This document shows, in pieces, positions 7,947 to 17,101 of a stretch of 64,000 bases of DNA. The DNA lies in the NCBI GenBank assembly GCA_964384215.1, contig CAYLLB010000004.1, positions 78,811 through 142,810 on the forward strand, written 5' to 3'. Position 1 is the first letter of the stretch. Each line of letters opens with the position of its first letter. The position numbers and the translations under genes are program-made. Source of the stretch: JAJFUV01 sp964384215. Its GTDB lineage: Bacteria > Acidobacteriota > Terriglobia > Bryobacterales > Bryobacteraceae. A model generated the notes under the pieces. It did not search any database. It saw only the letters and a program-made list of their open reading frames with translations, and had not been told where the DNA came from.

Positions 7947-8738
7947 TCAAAAGAACCAACGGTTTATGCCGCCGCGGCCCGGCATTGGAATGGAGTGGCG
8001 CTGCTGGGTGGTCGAAGGCTCGGCCAAAGTGCGCGGAGCGCTGCGGCGTGGCGCGCTGGAGCCGAAGTCGATTTCGGCCTCGGTGAAGGTGAGTGGACGA
8101 TCCAGTACCATTTCGAGGGTTGTCCCTTGAGCCAGCACGGCGTCCGGCCCGCGGGAAAGCAACACGCCAACCAGTCCAGCGGCGGCTCCGGCGGCAGCCC
8201 CCACACCTGCGCCCAAGCCGGCGCGCCCGGCGGCGCTGCCCGCGATTACTCCGACCGACGCGCCCGCGGCAGTGGCCTCACCTACGGTGCGTGCGTCGCC
8301 GCTCTTATTGCCCTCGCTCTTCACTCTGCCTTCGGTGCGGTCCAGTTCCTCGTTGGTGCGCCCGTCCAGGCTTCCGATGCGGGCCCGGAAATCACGGGTC
8401 ACGCCGTTCGGCAAGGTAAGCGAATCGAAGCGCACGAAAACCTCTCCCCGGCCTTTTACACGGCCGGGCCGCTTGACGTCGGTCACGGTCCCCGCCACGT
8501 AGCTGCCCGGAGGGATGACGACTCGTCCGTTAACCAGGATCGGGAAGGCGGATTCCAGGTACACTCTGTCGCCTTCGGCGGCGTGTTTCGTGCTGACGCT
8601 GTTGATCAGGCTCAGGGGAATGCGCGTCCCCTTCTCAACGACGAAGGGCGAGGCGGGAGCCGCCGGCGCAGCCTTCTGCTCCTGGGCCGCAAGGCATACT
8701 GCGAGGGCGGACGTGATCAGGATGGCGAGCACTCTCAT
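7947..8738 (-). CDS. Exported VirB10/TrbI-like protein with glycine zipper
   Basis: 263 residues with a signal peptide (about 1-18, ending near LAAQEQ). Residues about 35-130 form a beta-rich domain (GTRIPLSLINSVSTKHAAEG ... IPPGSYVAGTV) resembling the TrbI/VirB10-type fold seen in many acidobacterial exported proteins. A glycine/alanine zipper follows at about 150-200 (AGASVGVIAGSAAGRAGLGA), likely membrane-inserting. A CTAGGAG ribosome-binding site lies just before the ATG. No other type IV secretion gene is nearby, so a secretion role is not supported. Function unknown. Confidence 0.65.
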   Translation of the reverse strand: MRVLAILITSALAVCLAAQEQKAAPAAPASPFVVEKGTRIPLSLINSVSTKHAAEGDRVYLESAFPILVNGRVVIPPGSYVAGTVTDVKRPGRVKGRGEVFVRFDSLTLPNGVTRDFRARIGSLDGRTNEELDRTEGRVKSEGNKSGDARTVGEATAAGASVGVIAGSAAGRAGLGAGVGAAAGAAAGLVGVLLSRGPDAVLAQGTTLEMVLDRPLTFTEAEIDFGSSAPRRSAPRTLAEPSTTQQRHSIPMPGRGGINRWFF

Positions 8739-8843
8739 GGCAAACTCCTAGGGCTATTCTAGCCTATGTAAGTTAAACGTATGCAAAGCATTCCGGGTTG
8801 CCTTCAAGTTGCGGAGCCTGCGATGCTGCCGGCTGTTCTCGCG

Positions 8844-10082
8844 CTAGGAGCTCATGTTTTCGATGATTGCGGCGGCGAACTCGCTGGTCTTCAGCTTCGT
8901 CGCACCCTCCATCAGCCGGTGGAGGTCGTAGGTAACCCGTTTCTGCGCTAGGGTTCTGGTGATCCCTTGTTCGATCACCGAGCTGACTTCCTTCCACCCC
9001 ATGAACTCGAACATCATCGACCCGCTGAGGATCAGGCTGGAGGGATTGACCACGTCCTGGCCGGCATACTTCGGTGCCGTGCCGTGCGTGGCCTCGAATA
9101 CCCCGTGCTCATCGCCGATGTTGGCGCCCGGAGCCATGCCCAGCCCGCCGACTTGCGCGGCGCAGGCGTCTGACAGGTAATCGCCGTTGAGGTTGGGAGT
9201 CGCCAGCACGTCGTATTCGTCTGGGCGGAGCAGAACCTGCTGGAAGATGGAATCGGCGATGCGGTCCTTTACCAGGACCTTGCCGGCGGGAACCGCGCCG
9301 CTGAGTTCAGACTCGATGACGCAGGCGCCCGCAAACTCCTCGCGCACCAGTTCGTAACCCCAATCGCGAAAGGCACCCTCGGTGAACTTCATGATGTTGC
9401 CCTTGTGTACCAGGGTGACGCTCTTGCGCTGGTTTGCGATGGCGTACTGAATGGCGCGCCGGATGAGGCGCTTCGAGCCGGTGACGCTCATGGGTTTCAC
9501 TCCGATGCCGGAATCGGGACGGATGTGGCAGCCCATTTCGGTATTGAGCCAGTCGATCACTTTCTTCGCTTCCGGGGTGCCCTGGCGCCACTCAATGCCC
9601 GCGTACACGTCCTCGGTGTTTTCACGGAAGATGACCACGTTCAGCTTTTCGGGCTGTTTCATGGGCGAGGGGACGCCGGGGTAGTATCGCACCGGTCTCC
9701 AGCATACGTACAGGTTGAGCAGTTGGCGCAGGGAGACGTTCAGGCTGCGGATGCCGCCGCCCACGGGTGTGGTGAGCGGCCCTTTGATCGCGATGCGAAA
9801 CTCCTTGATGGCGTCCAGCGAGTCCTGCGGCAGCCAGCTGTTGAATCGCGAGAACGCTTTCTCCCCGGCGAAGATCTCGTACCAGGCGATGCGGCGCTTC
9901 CCGCCGTATACCTTGGCGACCGCGGCGTCGAACACCGCCTGCGAGGCCCGCCAGATATCCGGGCCGGTGCCGTCGCCTTCGATGAACGGGATGATCGGCG
10001 TATCGGGAATGACGAACCTGCCGCCTTGAAACTGAATGGGTTCCCCATCCGCGGGGACGGGCACATTGTTGAAGGCTTTCAT
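8844..10082 (-). CDS. icd: Isocitrate dehydrogenase (NADP-dependent type)
   Basis: 412 residues from ATG 10082, chosen because CTGGAGC lies 5 bases upstream; an open extension to 10163 looks non-coding. It oxidatively decarboxylates isocitrate to 2-oxoglutarate. Visible motifs: PFIEGDGTGPDIW at the N terminus, the substrate loop IRSLNVSLRQ with its serine, VIFRENTEDVYAGIEW and the nucleotide-binding GTAPKYAGQDVVNP near the C terminus. The length fits the E. coli-type enzyme. It diverges from gltA across 277 bases, putting two consecutive TCA-cycle enzymes under one intergenic control region. Confidence 0.95.
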   Translation of the reverse strand: MKAFNNVPVPADGEPIQFQGGRFVIPDTPIIPFIEGDGTGPDIWRASQAVFDAAVAKVYGGKRRIAWYEIFAGEKAFSRFNSWLPQDSLDAIKEFRIAIKGPLTTPVGGGIRSLNVSLRQLLNLYVCWRPVRYYPGVPSPMKQPEKLNVVIFRENTEDVYAGIEWRQGTPEAKKVIDWLNTEMGCHIRPDSGIGVKPMSVTGSKRLIRRAIQYAIANQRKSVTLVHKGNIMKFTEGAFRDWGYELVREEFAGACVIESELSGAVPAGKVLVKDRIADSIFQQVLLRPDEYDVLATPNLNGDYLSDACAAQVGGLGMAPGANIGDEHGVFEATHGTAPKYAGQDVVNPSSLILSGSMMFEFMGWKEVSSVIEQGITRTLAQKRVTYDLHRLMEGATKLKTSEFAAAIIENMSS

Positions 10083-10359
10083 GCTTGCTCCAGAGCAGGA
10101 TTTTGGCACTGACCCAGTAGGCCGCGCGGCCCAAGGCCGCGTAGCGGCGTGCATATCGGCCATCAGGATATCAAGGCGGGCGGCAGAGGGTCAAATGCCG
10201 ACGGATGGCTTGGAGAGTAACAATTCCAGACAGCCTGTTCCCATTGCCTCCTTGCGTCCACCAAATGTTTTGGAATATGTTTGGTTCGAAGCCGGCTTGG
10301 TGCGCATCCAAATGGGGCGGGTACGACCAGCCGGGAGCCGACTCAAACGAGGGACTGCG
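10083..10359. promoter_or_regulatory. Divergent icd-gltA control region
   Basis: 277 bases between the icd and gltA starts. It must contain both promoters, but I could not single out convincing -35/-10 pairs. A GAGGGA ribosome-binding site for gltA lies near 10349-10354. No long inverted repeat or known riboswitch seen. Confidence 0.4.
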
Positions 10360-11649
10360 ATGCCGAACAACTCACTAACCGTTACCGACAACAGAACGGA
10401 CCGCACCTATACGGTCCCGCTCTTCAAGGATACTGTACGGGCGATGGATTTCCGCCCGATGAAGACCCAGCCTGATGACTTCGGCCTGATGACGTACGAT
10501 CCGGCCTACATGAACACCGCCTCCTGCCAGAGCGCGATCACTTTCATCGATGGCGACAAGGGGATTCTCCGCTATCGCGGCTATCCGATCGAAGTTTTGG
10601 CCGAGAAGTGCACATATCTGGAGGTGGCTTATCTGCTGCACCATGGCGAACTGCCCAACAAGGCTCAACTGGACCAATGGGTGAAAGAGATCAACTCGCA
10701 CATGATGCTGCACGAGAACACGAAGAAATTCATGGAGGGCTTCCGTCACGATGCCCACCCCATGGCCATGCTCGTCAGCACTTTGGCCGCTCTTTCCACG
10801 ATCTACCCGGACGCCCGGCATGTTCACGACGCCGAATCGAGGCGGCTGCAGTGCATTCGTCTCATCGCCAAGATTCCCACCGTTGCGGCGTTTTCGTTCC
10901 GGCACACCCAGGGCTATCCGTACATCTATCCGGACAACCAGCTTGGCTACACCGAGAATTTCATGAATATGCTCTGGCGGATGGTGGAGCCCAAATTCCA
11001 GGTCAACAAGGTGATCGCCCGAGCCCTGGACATCCTGTTCATCCTCCATGCCGACCACGAACAGAACTGCAGCACCAGCGTCATGCGTGCGGTGGGCAGT
11101 TCTCAGGCCGATCCTTACGTGAGCGCGGCGGCTGCCGCAGCGGCGTTGTCGGGCCCGCTCCACGGCGGCGCCAACGAAGAAGTTCTCCACATGATCGACG
11201 AAATCGGCACGCGGGAGAACATTCCGGGCTACATCGAGCAGGTCAAGTCGGGCAAGTGCAAACTGATGGGCTTCGGGCACCGCGTGTACAAGAACTATGA
11301 TCCGCGCGCCGCGATCATCAAGCAGGCCGCCTATGAGGTGTTCGAAGTCACAGGCCCGAACCCGAAGTTGGAAATCGCCAAGGAGCTTGAGGACATTGCG
11401 CTGCACGACGAGTACTTCATCAAGCGCAGACTCTATCCCAACGTGGATTTCTACTCAGGCATCATTTACCAGGCCATGGGATTCAATCCCGAGATGTTTA
11501 CGGTGCTGTTCGCCATCGCGCGCATGTCCGGCTGGCTGGCGCAGTGGCAGGAAATGATCTCCGATCCCGAGCAGAAGATCGCCCGGCCGCGGCAGATTTA
11601 CACCGGTTACCCCGCGCGCGAGTTCGTGCCAATGGAACAGCGCGGTTGA
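10360..11649 (+). CDS. gltA: Citrate synthase
   Basis: 429 residues from ATG 10360; the frame is open further upstream but the extension is low-complexity and overlaps icd. It condenses oxaloacetate with acetyl-CoA to citrate. Catalytic-region motifs are present: HADHEQNCSTSVMRAVGSS, LSGPLHGGANEEVL and MGFGHRVYKNYDPRA, with the C-terminal aspartate region NVDFYSGIIY. Length and motifs fit the bacterial hexameric type II enzyme. The stop is only 6 bases before a strong hairpin that precedes nrfH. Confidence 0.96.
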   Translation: MPNNSLTVTDNRTDRTYTVPLFKDTVRAMDFRPMKTQPDDFGLMTYDPAYMNTASCQSAITFIDGDKGILRYRGYPIEVLAEKCTYLEVAYLLHHGELPNKAQLDQWVKEINSHMMLHENTKKFMEGFRHDAHPMAMLVSTLAALSTIYPDARHVHDAESRRLQCIRLIAKIPTVAAFSFRHTQGYPYIYPDNQLGYTENFMNMLWRMVEPKFQVNKVIARALDILFILHADHEQNCSTSVMRAVGSSQADPYVSAAAAAAALSGPLHGGANEEVLHMIDEIGTRENIPGYIEQVKSGKCKLMGFGHRVYKNYDPRAAIIKQAAYEVFEVTGPNPKLEIAKELEDIALHDEYFIKRRLYPNVDFYSGIIYQAMGFNPEMFTVLFAIARMSGWLAQWQEMISDPEQKIARPRQIYTGYPAREFVPMEQRG

Positions 11650-11690
11650 TATAATGGCGCGGAGCGTTCCCGGCAAGGGCGCTCCGCGCC
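11650..11690 (+). promoter_or_regulatory. -10 box plus strong hairpin upstream of nrfH
   Basis: A perfect TATAAT (11650-11655) is followed at once by an 11-bp perfect inverted repeat, GGCGCGGAGCG (11656-11666) and CGCTCCGCGCC (11680-11690). Inside it CCC/GGG adds three more pairs beyond a TT bulge. The hairpin ends 4 bases before the nrfH ATG, and no Shine-Dalgarno is left free. It may end gltA transcription, act as an operator, or fold in the nrfH leader. The -35 is weak. Confidence 0.5.
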
Positions 11691-11694
11691 ACAC

Positions 11695-12153
11695 ATGAAC
11701 CAGTTCCTGCGCCTGCTACCGAGTCTGCTCGCTGGTGTGCTGTTCGGCGTGGGCTTCTTCACCTTCCATTTCGCGGAGGGACTGTCGTACTTTAGCAACG
11801 ATCCCAACGCTTGCGCCAACTGCCACATCATGCGCGAGTATCTGGATTCGTGGCAGAAATCCAGCCACCATACCCGCGCCGTCTGCAACGATTGTCACAT
11901 GCCCCAGCACCTGGCGTCGAAGCTCTGGACCAAAGCGGATAATGGCTGGAATCATTCCGTGAAGTTCACGCTGCAGACGTTCTCCGATCCCATCCGCATC
12001 CGCAGCGCGAACGCCGAACGTCTGCGCGCCAATTGCATCCGCTGTCACGAAGAGCTTACAAGCGACATCCGCGTGGCTCCGGCGCACGCGCGGCCGGCCG
12101 AACTGGATTGTGTTCACTGCCATGCCGGCGCGGGACACGGAAGCAGGAGATAG
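11695..12153 (+). CDS. nrfH: Cytochrome c nitrite reductase, membrane quinol-oxidising subunit
   Basis: 152 residues of the NapC/NrfH family. An N-terminal uncleaved membrane helix (about 6-26) is followed by four haem c sites: CANCH (40-44), CNDCH (64-68), CIRCH and CVHCH near the C terminus. NrfH takes electrons from menaquinol and passes them to NrfA in the periplasm. The NrfA gene follows after 6 bases. Four haems and length are normal for NrfH. Confidence 0.93.
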   Translation: MNQFLRLLPSLLAGVLFGVGFFTFHFAEGLSYFSNDPNACANCHIMREYLDSWQKSSHHTRAVCNDCHMPQHLASKLWTKADNGWNHSVKFTLQTFSDPIRIRSANAERLRANCIRCHEELTSDIRVAPAHARPAELDCVHCHAGAGHGSRR

Positions 12154-12159
12154 CTTGCT

Positions 12160-13476
12160 ATGAAATCAAACCGCTGGACATACATTGGATTGAGCGCCGC
12201 TGTGGCCGTGGCCACGTTCCTGGTGACCATGTTGCTCATGAACATAGGCCAGCGCAAGCAGGAAGCGCGCCAAAGCTATCTCGAACTGGCGCGGCTCACC
12301 GAGGACACCGTCGATCCGGCCGAATGGGGCAAGAACTTTCCCCGCGAGTTCGATGGCTACAAGCGCACTGTCGACATCCAGCGCACCAAGTACGGAGGCA
12401 GCGAGGCGTTTTCCAAGCTCGATCGCGATCCACGTCTGCGGCGCATCTTCGCCGGCTACGCGTTCGAACTGGACTACCGCGAAGAGCGCGGCCACGCCTA
12501 CTCGCTCGTGGACCAGGACGAGACCGAGCGCGTCAAGCAGCGCCCGCAGACCGGCGCCTGCCTGCAATGTCATGCCTCCATCATTCCCGCCTACCGCAAG
12601 TTGGGTGGCGGAGACGTCATGAAGGGATTCGCCCTGGTTTGCCCGATGCCCTTCGCCGAAGCGCGGAAGCTGGTTTCGCACCCGGTGGCATGCATAGACT
12701 GCCACGATCCGAAGACCATGGCCATCCGCGTTACGCGTCCGGGCTTCCTGAACGGCATCAAGGCGTACAAGAAGTCGCAGGGCATCGACAACTACGATCC
12801 GAACACCATGGCCACCCGCCAGGAGATGCGCAGCTTCGTGTGCGGGCAGTGCCACGTCGAGTATTACTTCGCGAAAGACACCAAGGCGGTCACTTACCCC
12901 TGGGCGAAGGGGCTGAAGATTGACGACATCGAAGCCTATTACGACGAGACCAAGTTCAGCGACTGGAAGCACGTCGAGACCGGAGCGGACGTACTCAAGG
13001 CGCAGCATCCCGAGTTCGAGACGTGGAGCCAGGGCATCCACGCGCGCAGCGGCGTGGCCTGCGCGGATTGCCATATGCCTTACGTGCGGCAGGGCGCCGT
13101 GAAGATCAGCGATCACCACGTGCGTAGCCCTGTGTTGAATATTGAGCGCGCTTGCCTCACCTGCCATCCGTTCCCGGCCTCGGAAATGAAGCTGCGCGTC
13201 GAGACGATCCAGGACCGCAACGCGAAGTTGCTTGCACGGGCCGAAGATGCGCTGGTGGCGCTTTATGACGAAGTGAAGGCCGCCAGGGCGGCCGGAGTGG
13301 GGAGCGAGAAGCTCACCGAAGCGCTCGCCTTGCAGCGCAAAGCGCAATTCCGCACCGACTTCGTCAACGCGGAAAACTCCATGGGTTTCCACGCGCCGCA
13401 GGAGGCCGCGCGCATACTTGGGGAAGCGATCGACTACGCGCGGCAGGGCCAGCTCGCCGTGCGCCGCGCGCGTTGA
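12160..13476 (+). CDS. nrfA: Ammonia-forming cytochrome c nitrite reductase with CXXCH at haem 1
   Basis: 438 residues with an N-terminal signal/anchor helix. Five haem sites: CLQCH (134-138), CIDCH (178-182), CGQCH (228-232), CADCH (301-305) and CLTCH (332-336). The typical active-site haem of NrfA is CXXCK; here it is CXXCH, a variant known from some NrfA clades. Other conserved elements are present: CHVEYYF (calcium/active-site Tyr), LKAQHPE (Lys and Gln of the calcium site, His) and GIH at 292-294. The enzyme reduces nitrite to ammonium with six electrons. A GCAGGAG ribosome-binding site overlaps the nrfH end. Confidence 0.92.
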   Translation: MKSNRWTYIGLSAAVAVATFLVTMLLMNIGQRKQEARQSYLELARLTEDTVDPAEWGKNFPREFDGYKRTVDIQRTKYGGSEAFSKLDRDPRLRRIFAGYAFELDYREERGHAYSLVDQDETERVKQRPQTGACLQCHASIIPAYRKLGGGDVMKGFALVCPMPFAEARKLVSHPVACIDCHDPKTMAIRVTRPGFLNGIKAYKKSQGIDNYDPNTMATRQEMRSFVCGQCHVEYYFAKDTKAVTYPWAKGLKIDDIEAYYDETKFSDWKHVETGADVLKAQHPEFETWSQGIHARSGVACADCHMPYVRQGAVKISDHHVRSPVLNIERACLTCHPFPASEMKLRVETIQDRNAKLLARAEDALVALYDEVKAARAAGVGSEKLTEALALQRKAQFRTDFVNAENSMGFHAPQEAARILGEAIDYARQGQLAVRRAR

Positions 13477-13546
13477 TTGACACGGTTCTCTCCGGGTCGC
13501 TACACTTTCAATTTGGCGCTATTGTGTTACGACCAGCGCCCGTGGA

Positions 13547-14134
13547 ATGCTGCTTGCCAGGGAATTCATCGCGTATTTGTCCCGCCAGCTTGTTACCGGG
13601 CTGACTCCCAAGGTCGTCGACATCACCGACCACCAGGTCGTGTGCGACCTGGTTACCAACCTCATCACCGACGAATTGATGGTGGAGGACCGTCTCAACG
13701 ACGAAGTCCGCGACATCCTCAGCCAGTACAGCGACTACATGCGCCGCGAGGGTGTCAGCTACCAGGAGATGTTCCGCCGCATCAAGAACACGCTGGTTTC
13801 GCAGCGCAAAGTGATCCGCGCCTCCGGCCGCGACACGGGCGACAACATGAAGCTGTCGCGAGACAAGATCAACGACATCTCGCACAAATTGGTTGCGGCG
13901 TTGCGCAAGGCGCACGAGGTGCGGTTCAAGCGGGACCCGAACGAGGTCCGGCTGACGCTGGTGCATGACATCAGCGATCTGCTGGCCATCGAAGATAGGG
14001 TGGATCGCGCCGCGCGGCAGAAGATCCGCTCGCAGAAGCGCGAGATTGCGGAAGGCACCGAGGAATGGGACCTGCTGCATAAGCGCTACTACGCCGAGGA
14101 GCTCAAGAAACTCGGCATCGATCTCGGCCGATGA
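13547..14134 (+). CDS. DUF507 family protein
   Basis: 195 residues, soluble and helix-rich, with the DUF507 pattern: a short N-terminal segment, LITDELMVEDRLNDEVRDIL in the first half and a related LLAIEDRVDRAARQKIRS in the second. The two halves look like a tandem duplication of a ~90-residue unit. DUF507 proteins occur in Acidobacteriota, Aquificota and Nitrospirota; function unknown. The stop overlaps the ribokinase ATG by four bases. Confidence 0.8.
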   Translation: MLLAREFIAYLSRQLVTGLTPKVVDITDHQVVCDLVTNLITDELMVEDRLNDEVRDILSQYSDYMRREGVSYQEMFRRIKNTLVSQRKVIRASGRDTGDNMKLSRDKINDISHKLVAALRKAHEVRFKRDPNEVRLTLVHDISDLLAIEDRVDRAARQKIRSQKREIAEGTEEWDLLHKRYYAEELKKLGIDLGR

Positions 14135-15060
14135 GCGCGCGCATCGTCGTTCTGGGCAGCCTGAACATGGACTTCGTGGTTCGCGTTGGACATCTGCCCG
14201 CGCCTGGCGAAACCATTCTCGGCCACGATTTCCAGATGATCCCCGGAGGGAAGGGAGCCAACCAGGCTTGCGCGGTGGGGCGGCTCGGGGGGAAGACGTC
14301 TTCCGCGCACATGATCGGCCGCGTGGGCTATGACGTGTTCGCCGACCATCTCAAGGCCAGCCTGGCCGCCGCCGGTGTGGATGTGAGCGCCGTGCACGCC
14401 GCCAAGTCCCAGCCTACCGGCGTCGCGCTGATCTGGGTGGACGACGCGGCGCAAAATTCCATCGTCGTCGCGCCCGGCGCGAATCACGAACTGCATCCGG
14501 CCGATGTGGAAGCCTTTCGTCCCACCTTTCGCGGCGCCAGCCACGTGCTGTTCCAGCTCGAGACGCCGCTGACCACCGTGGAGCGTGCACTCAAGGTCGC
14601 GCGGGAGGAAGGCGCCGCCACCGTTCTCGATCCGGCGCCCGCGCATCCGCTGTCGCGCGAACTGCTGGCGCAAGTGGACATCCTGACGCCGAACGAGAGC
14701 GAGGCCTGCATCCTGTTGGGCCGCAAGACTGTGCGGGTGGGCAGGGAAGAGGCCGCCGCAATCGCGCGCGATCTGGCGCGGCTTGGTCCACGAACCGTGG
14801 TGGTGAAACTGGGTGACGCGGGCTGCTTGTGGTGGGATGGCGAGAACGAAGTCTACGCGGAGCCGTTTCCGGTGAATGCCCTGGACACCACAGCGGCCGG
14901 CGATACCTTCAACGCCGCCCTCGCCGTGGCGCTGAGCGAGGGGCGCGAGCCGGCCGATGCGCTGCGCTTCGCCAACGCCGCCGCCGCCATTTCGGTGACA
15001 CGAGCCGGAGCCCAGGCCTCCATCCCCACCCGCGCCGAAGTGGATGCGTTCCTCGCCTGA
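14131..15060 (+). CDS. rbsK: Ribokinase-like PfkB sugar kinase
   Basis: 309 residues. PfkB signatures: GGKGANQACAVGRLGG (N-terminal) and DTTAAGDTFNAALAVALSEG (about 250-270) with the catalytic Asp in AAGD. LGSLNMDFVV and the GGKGANQA form favour ribokinase (ATP + D-ribose to ribose 5-phosphate) over fructokinases, but the sugar is not certain. ATGA-coupled to the DUF507 gene, with no ribose transporter nearby. Confidence 0.85.
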   Translation: MSARIVVLGSLNMDFVVRVGHLPAPGETILGHDFQMIPGGKGANQACAVGRLGGKTSSAHMIGRVGYDVFADHLKASLAAAGVDVSAVHAAKSQPTGVALIWVDDAAQNSIVVAPGANHELHPADVEAFRPTFRGASHVLFQLETPLTTVERALKVAREEGAATVLDPAPAHPLSRELLAQVDILTPNESEACILLGRKTVRVGREEAAAIARDLARLGPRTVVVKLGDAGCLWWDGENEVYAEPFPVNALDTTAAGDTFNAALAVALSEGREPADALRFANAAAAISVTRAGAQASIPTRAEVDAFLA

Positions 15061-15076
15061 AGCGCGGAGACATGAA

Positions 15077-15094
15077 GCGGGGTTGAAACCCCGC
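15077..15094. terminator. Hairpin between convergent rbsK and hoxH
   Basis: GCGGGGT/ACCCCGC 7-bp stem with a TGAA loop, located between the rbsK and hoxH stop codons. No T-run. Likely a shared transcription end for rbsK (+) and the hox operon (-). Confidence 0.45.
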
Positions 15095-15114
15095 GCGGCT
15101 TGACAGCCCTCCTT

Positions 15115-16533
15115 TTACTGTCGCAGCGTGTCCACCAACGTGCCGTCCACGTCGAACAACTTAATTTCCATCGCGGGCTGGTTCAGCGCGTGCGTCGAAC
15201 AACTGAAGCACGGGTCGTAAGCCCGAACTACGGCCGAGACGCGGTTGAGCATCCCCTCTTCGAGCTTCTTGCCGTTGACGAAGCGCTTGGCCACCTGTTC
15301 GATTGAGCGGTTGATCGCCAGGTTGTTGTGGCCGGTGGCGACGATCAGGTTGGCCCACTTCATGGCGCCCTTCTCGTCCACTTTGTAGTGGTGAATCAGG
15401 ACGCCGCGCGGGGCTTCCACGATGCCCACGCCCTCCAACGAATTGACACCGGCATGTGCACGCACATGCGTGTCGAGGATGGCCGGATCTTCCAGGAGCA
15501 TTTCCATCCGCTCCAGCGCGTACAGCGCCTCAATCAAGCGGGCGTAATGGAAATGGAAGGAACTCTCGACCATCTTGCCGAATCTCTGATGGTACTCTTC
15601 GAATTCGGCTTCCGCTTCGGGTGTGCCGCAACGGTCCGCCACGTTCAAACGGGCCAGCGGCCCCACGCGATACAGCCCTTCGGGGAATCCCAGCGGCTTG
15701 TAGTAGGGTGCTTTCAGGTAAGAATTCGGCAGCGCGGATTCGGCGATATAGTTCTGATACAGCCGCGGCTTCTCCATCTCGGCGACGTTTTTGCCTTCCG
15801 CGTCCCGGAAGCGCACGTAGCCATCGTAGAGTTGCAGCCGCCCGTGCCCGTCCACTAATCCGGCATACATGGAGCGCATGTTGCCGAAGCTGTCGATCTC
15901 TGCCTGGAACTGGTCCACCACGCCTTTGTAGAACTTCAGAGTGCGGCGCGCGATGGACTTGGCCAGCGGCAACTCGCTCAGGATCAGATCGCGCGTTTCC
16001 GCACTGAGCGGCGCGTTCACGCCCCCGGGAACGGTCCAGGAAGGGTGTACGCGCTCGCCCGCCAAGCGTTCGATCACCTGCTGGCCAAACTTGCGCAGGG
16101 CGATGCCGTCGCGTGCCATGTCGGGATGCTTCTCGAGTATGCCGACGACGTTGCGCTTGGCCGGATCGCTGTCCATGCCGAGCAACAGGTCCGGCGCCGA
16201 GAGGTGGAAGAAGCTCAGCGCGTGACTCTGCACGAACTGCCCGCAGTGCACCAACTCGCGCAGCATGGCGGCCGACTCGGGGATCTGGACCGCCATGATG
16301 GCGTCGCATGCCTTCACCGAAGCGAGCAGGTGGCTGACAGGACAGATGCCGCAAATGCGCGCCGTGATGGACGGCATCTCGTAGTAAGGCCGCCCCTCGG
16401 TGAACTTCTCGAATCCGCGTACCTGCGTGATGTGGAGCTCAGTGGAAGAGACCTTCCCGTCGCCATTGAGATGAATGCTGATCTTGGCGTGACCCTCGAT
16501 GCGAGTCACGTGGTTGATCATGATCTTCTTCAT
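15115..16533 (-). CDS. hoxH: Bidirectional [NiFe] hydrogenase large subunit HoxH
   Basis: 472 residues from ATG 16533, with AAAGGA upstream. A TTG 45 bases earlier also opens the frame but lacks a clear site. It binds the NiFe active site through the L1 motif RICGICPVSHLLAS and the L2 motif AYDPCFSCSTHAL. About 22 residues follow the L2 histidine, so a protease must trim the C terminus after cofactor insertion. The family is cytoplasmic group 3 [NiFe] hydrogenase, and the HoxEFUY partners place it in group 3d (NAD(P)-linked). It is the last gene of the hox run. Confidence 0.92.
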   Translation of the reverse strand: MKKIMINHVTRIEGHAKISIHLNGDGKVSSTELHITQVRGFEKFTEGRPYYEMPSITARICGICPVSHLLASVKACDAIMAVQIPESAAMLRELVHCGQFVQSHALSFFHLSAPDLLLGMDSDPAKRNVVGILEKHPDMARDGIALRKFGQQVIERLAGERVHPSWTVPGGVNAPLSAETRDLILSELPLAKSIARRTLKFYKGVVDQFQAEIDSFGNMRSMYAGLVDGHGRLQLYDGYVRFRDAEGKNVAEMEKPRLYQNYIAESALPNSYLKAPYYKPLGFPEGLYRVGPLARLNVADRCGTPEAEAEFEEYHQRFGKMVESSFHFHYARLIEALYALERMEMLLEDPAILDTHVRAHAGVNSLEGVGIVEAPRGVLIHHYKVDEKGAMKWANLIVATGHNNLAINRSIEQVAKRFVNGKKLEEGMLNRVSAVVRAYDPCFSCSTHALNQPAMEIKLFDVDGTLVDTLRQ

Positions 16534-16570
16534 GGATGATTCCTTTGGTTGCCCGGCTGGGGATGATTTC

Positions 16571-17101
16571 TTAGCCAAATTTCACCTTGTTCGTGAGGTC
16601 GGGTTTGCGTCCGGCCAGCAGCTCACTAATGACATAAAAGATGGCGTCCGCTTTCGGCGGGCAGCCTGGGATATGTAAGTCGATCTTGACGGCTTCGTGC
16701 AACGGGATGGCGTGCCTGAGCAGCGCCGGCACGCCTTCAGCCGGCACGCCCGGATTCGTCTGGACGCCTTCGACGTAGACGCGCTCGAGCAGCTTCTTTG
16801 CCGGCACCCAGTTGCGCATGCTGGGCACGTTGCTGGTGACCGCGCAATCGCCTAACGCTACCACCATCTTGCTGCGTTTGCGGATCAATTGGGCCATCTT
16901 CATGTCTTCCTGGCTGGACACGGCGCCCTCGACCAGGGCGACGTCCACACTCTCCGGAAACTCCTGCGCGTCCACCAGCGGCCCGTACACAATGTCGGCC
17001 TTCTTGGACACGGCGACGATGCCCTCGTCGATGTCGAGCAACGACATGTGGCAGCCCGAACATCCGTCGAGCCACACCGTGGCCAGTTTGATCTTGCTCA
17101 T
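16571..17101 (-). CDS. hoxY: [NiFe] hydrogenase small subunit HoxY
   Basis: 176 residues, the short cytoplasmic type without a Tat signal. The proximal [4Fe-4S] cluster ligands are visible: WLDGCSGCHMSLLD (CxxC, residues 14-17), LGDCAVTSNVPS and IPGCPPKAD. This is the usual four-cysteine set of HoxY/group 3 small subunits, carrying one cluster. It starts in a 4-base overlap with the stop of hoxU and pairs with HoxH 37 bases downstream. Confidence 0.92.
   Translation of the reverse strand: MSKIKLATVWLDGCSGCHMSLLDIDEGIVAVSKKADIVYGPLVDAQEFPESVDVALVEGAVSSQEDMKMAQLIRKRSKMVVALGDCAVTSNVPSMRNWVPAKKLLERVYVEGVQTNPGVPAEGVPALLRHAIPLHEAVKIDLHIPGCPPKADAIFYVISELLAGRKPDLTNKVKFG

Noticed and set aside
7947..8738. 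Type IV secretion component
   Set aside because: Only a VirB10/TrbI-like fold is suggested; no other secretion or conjugation gene is nearby.
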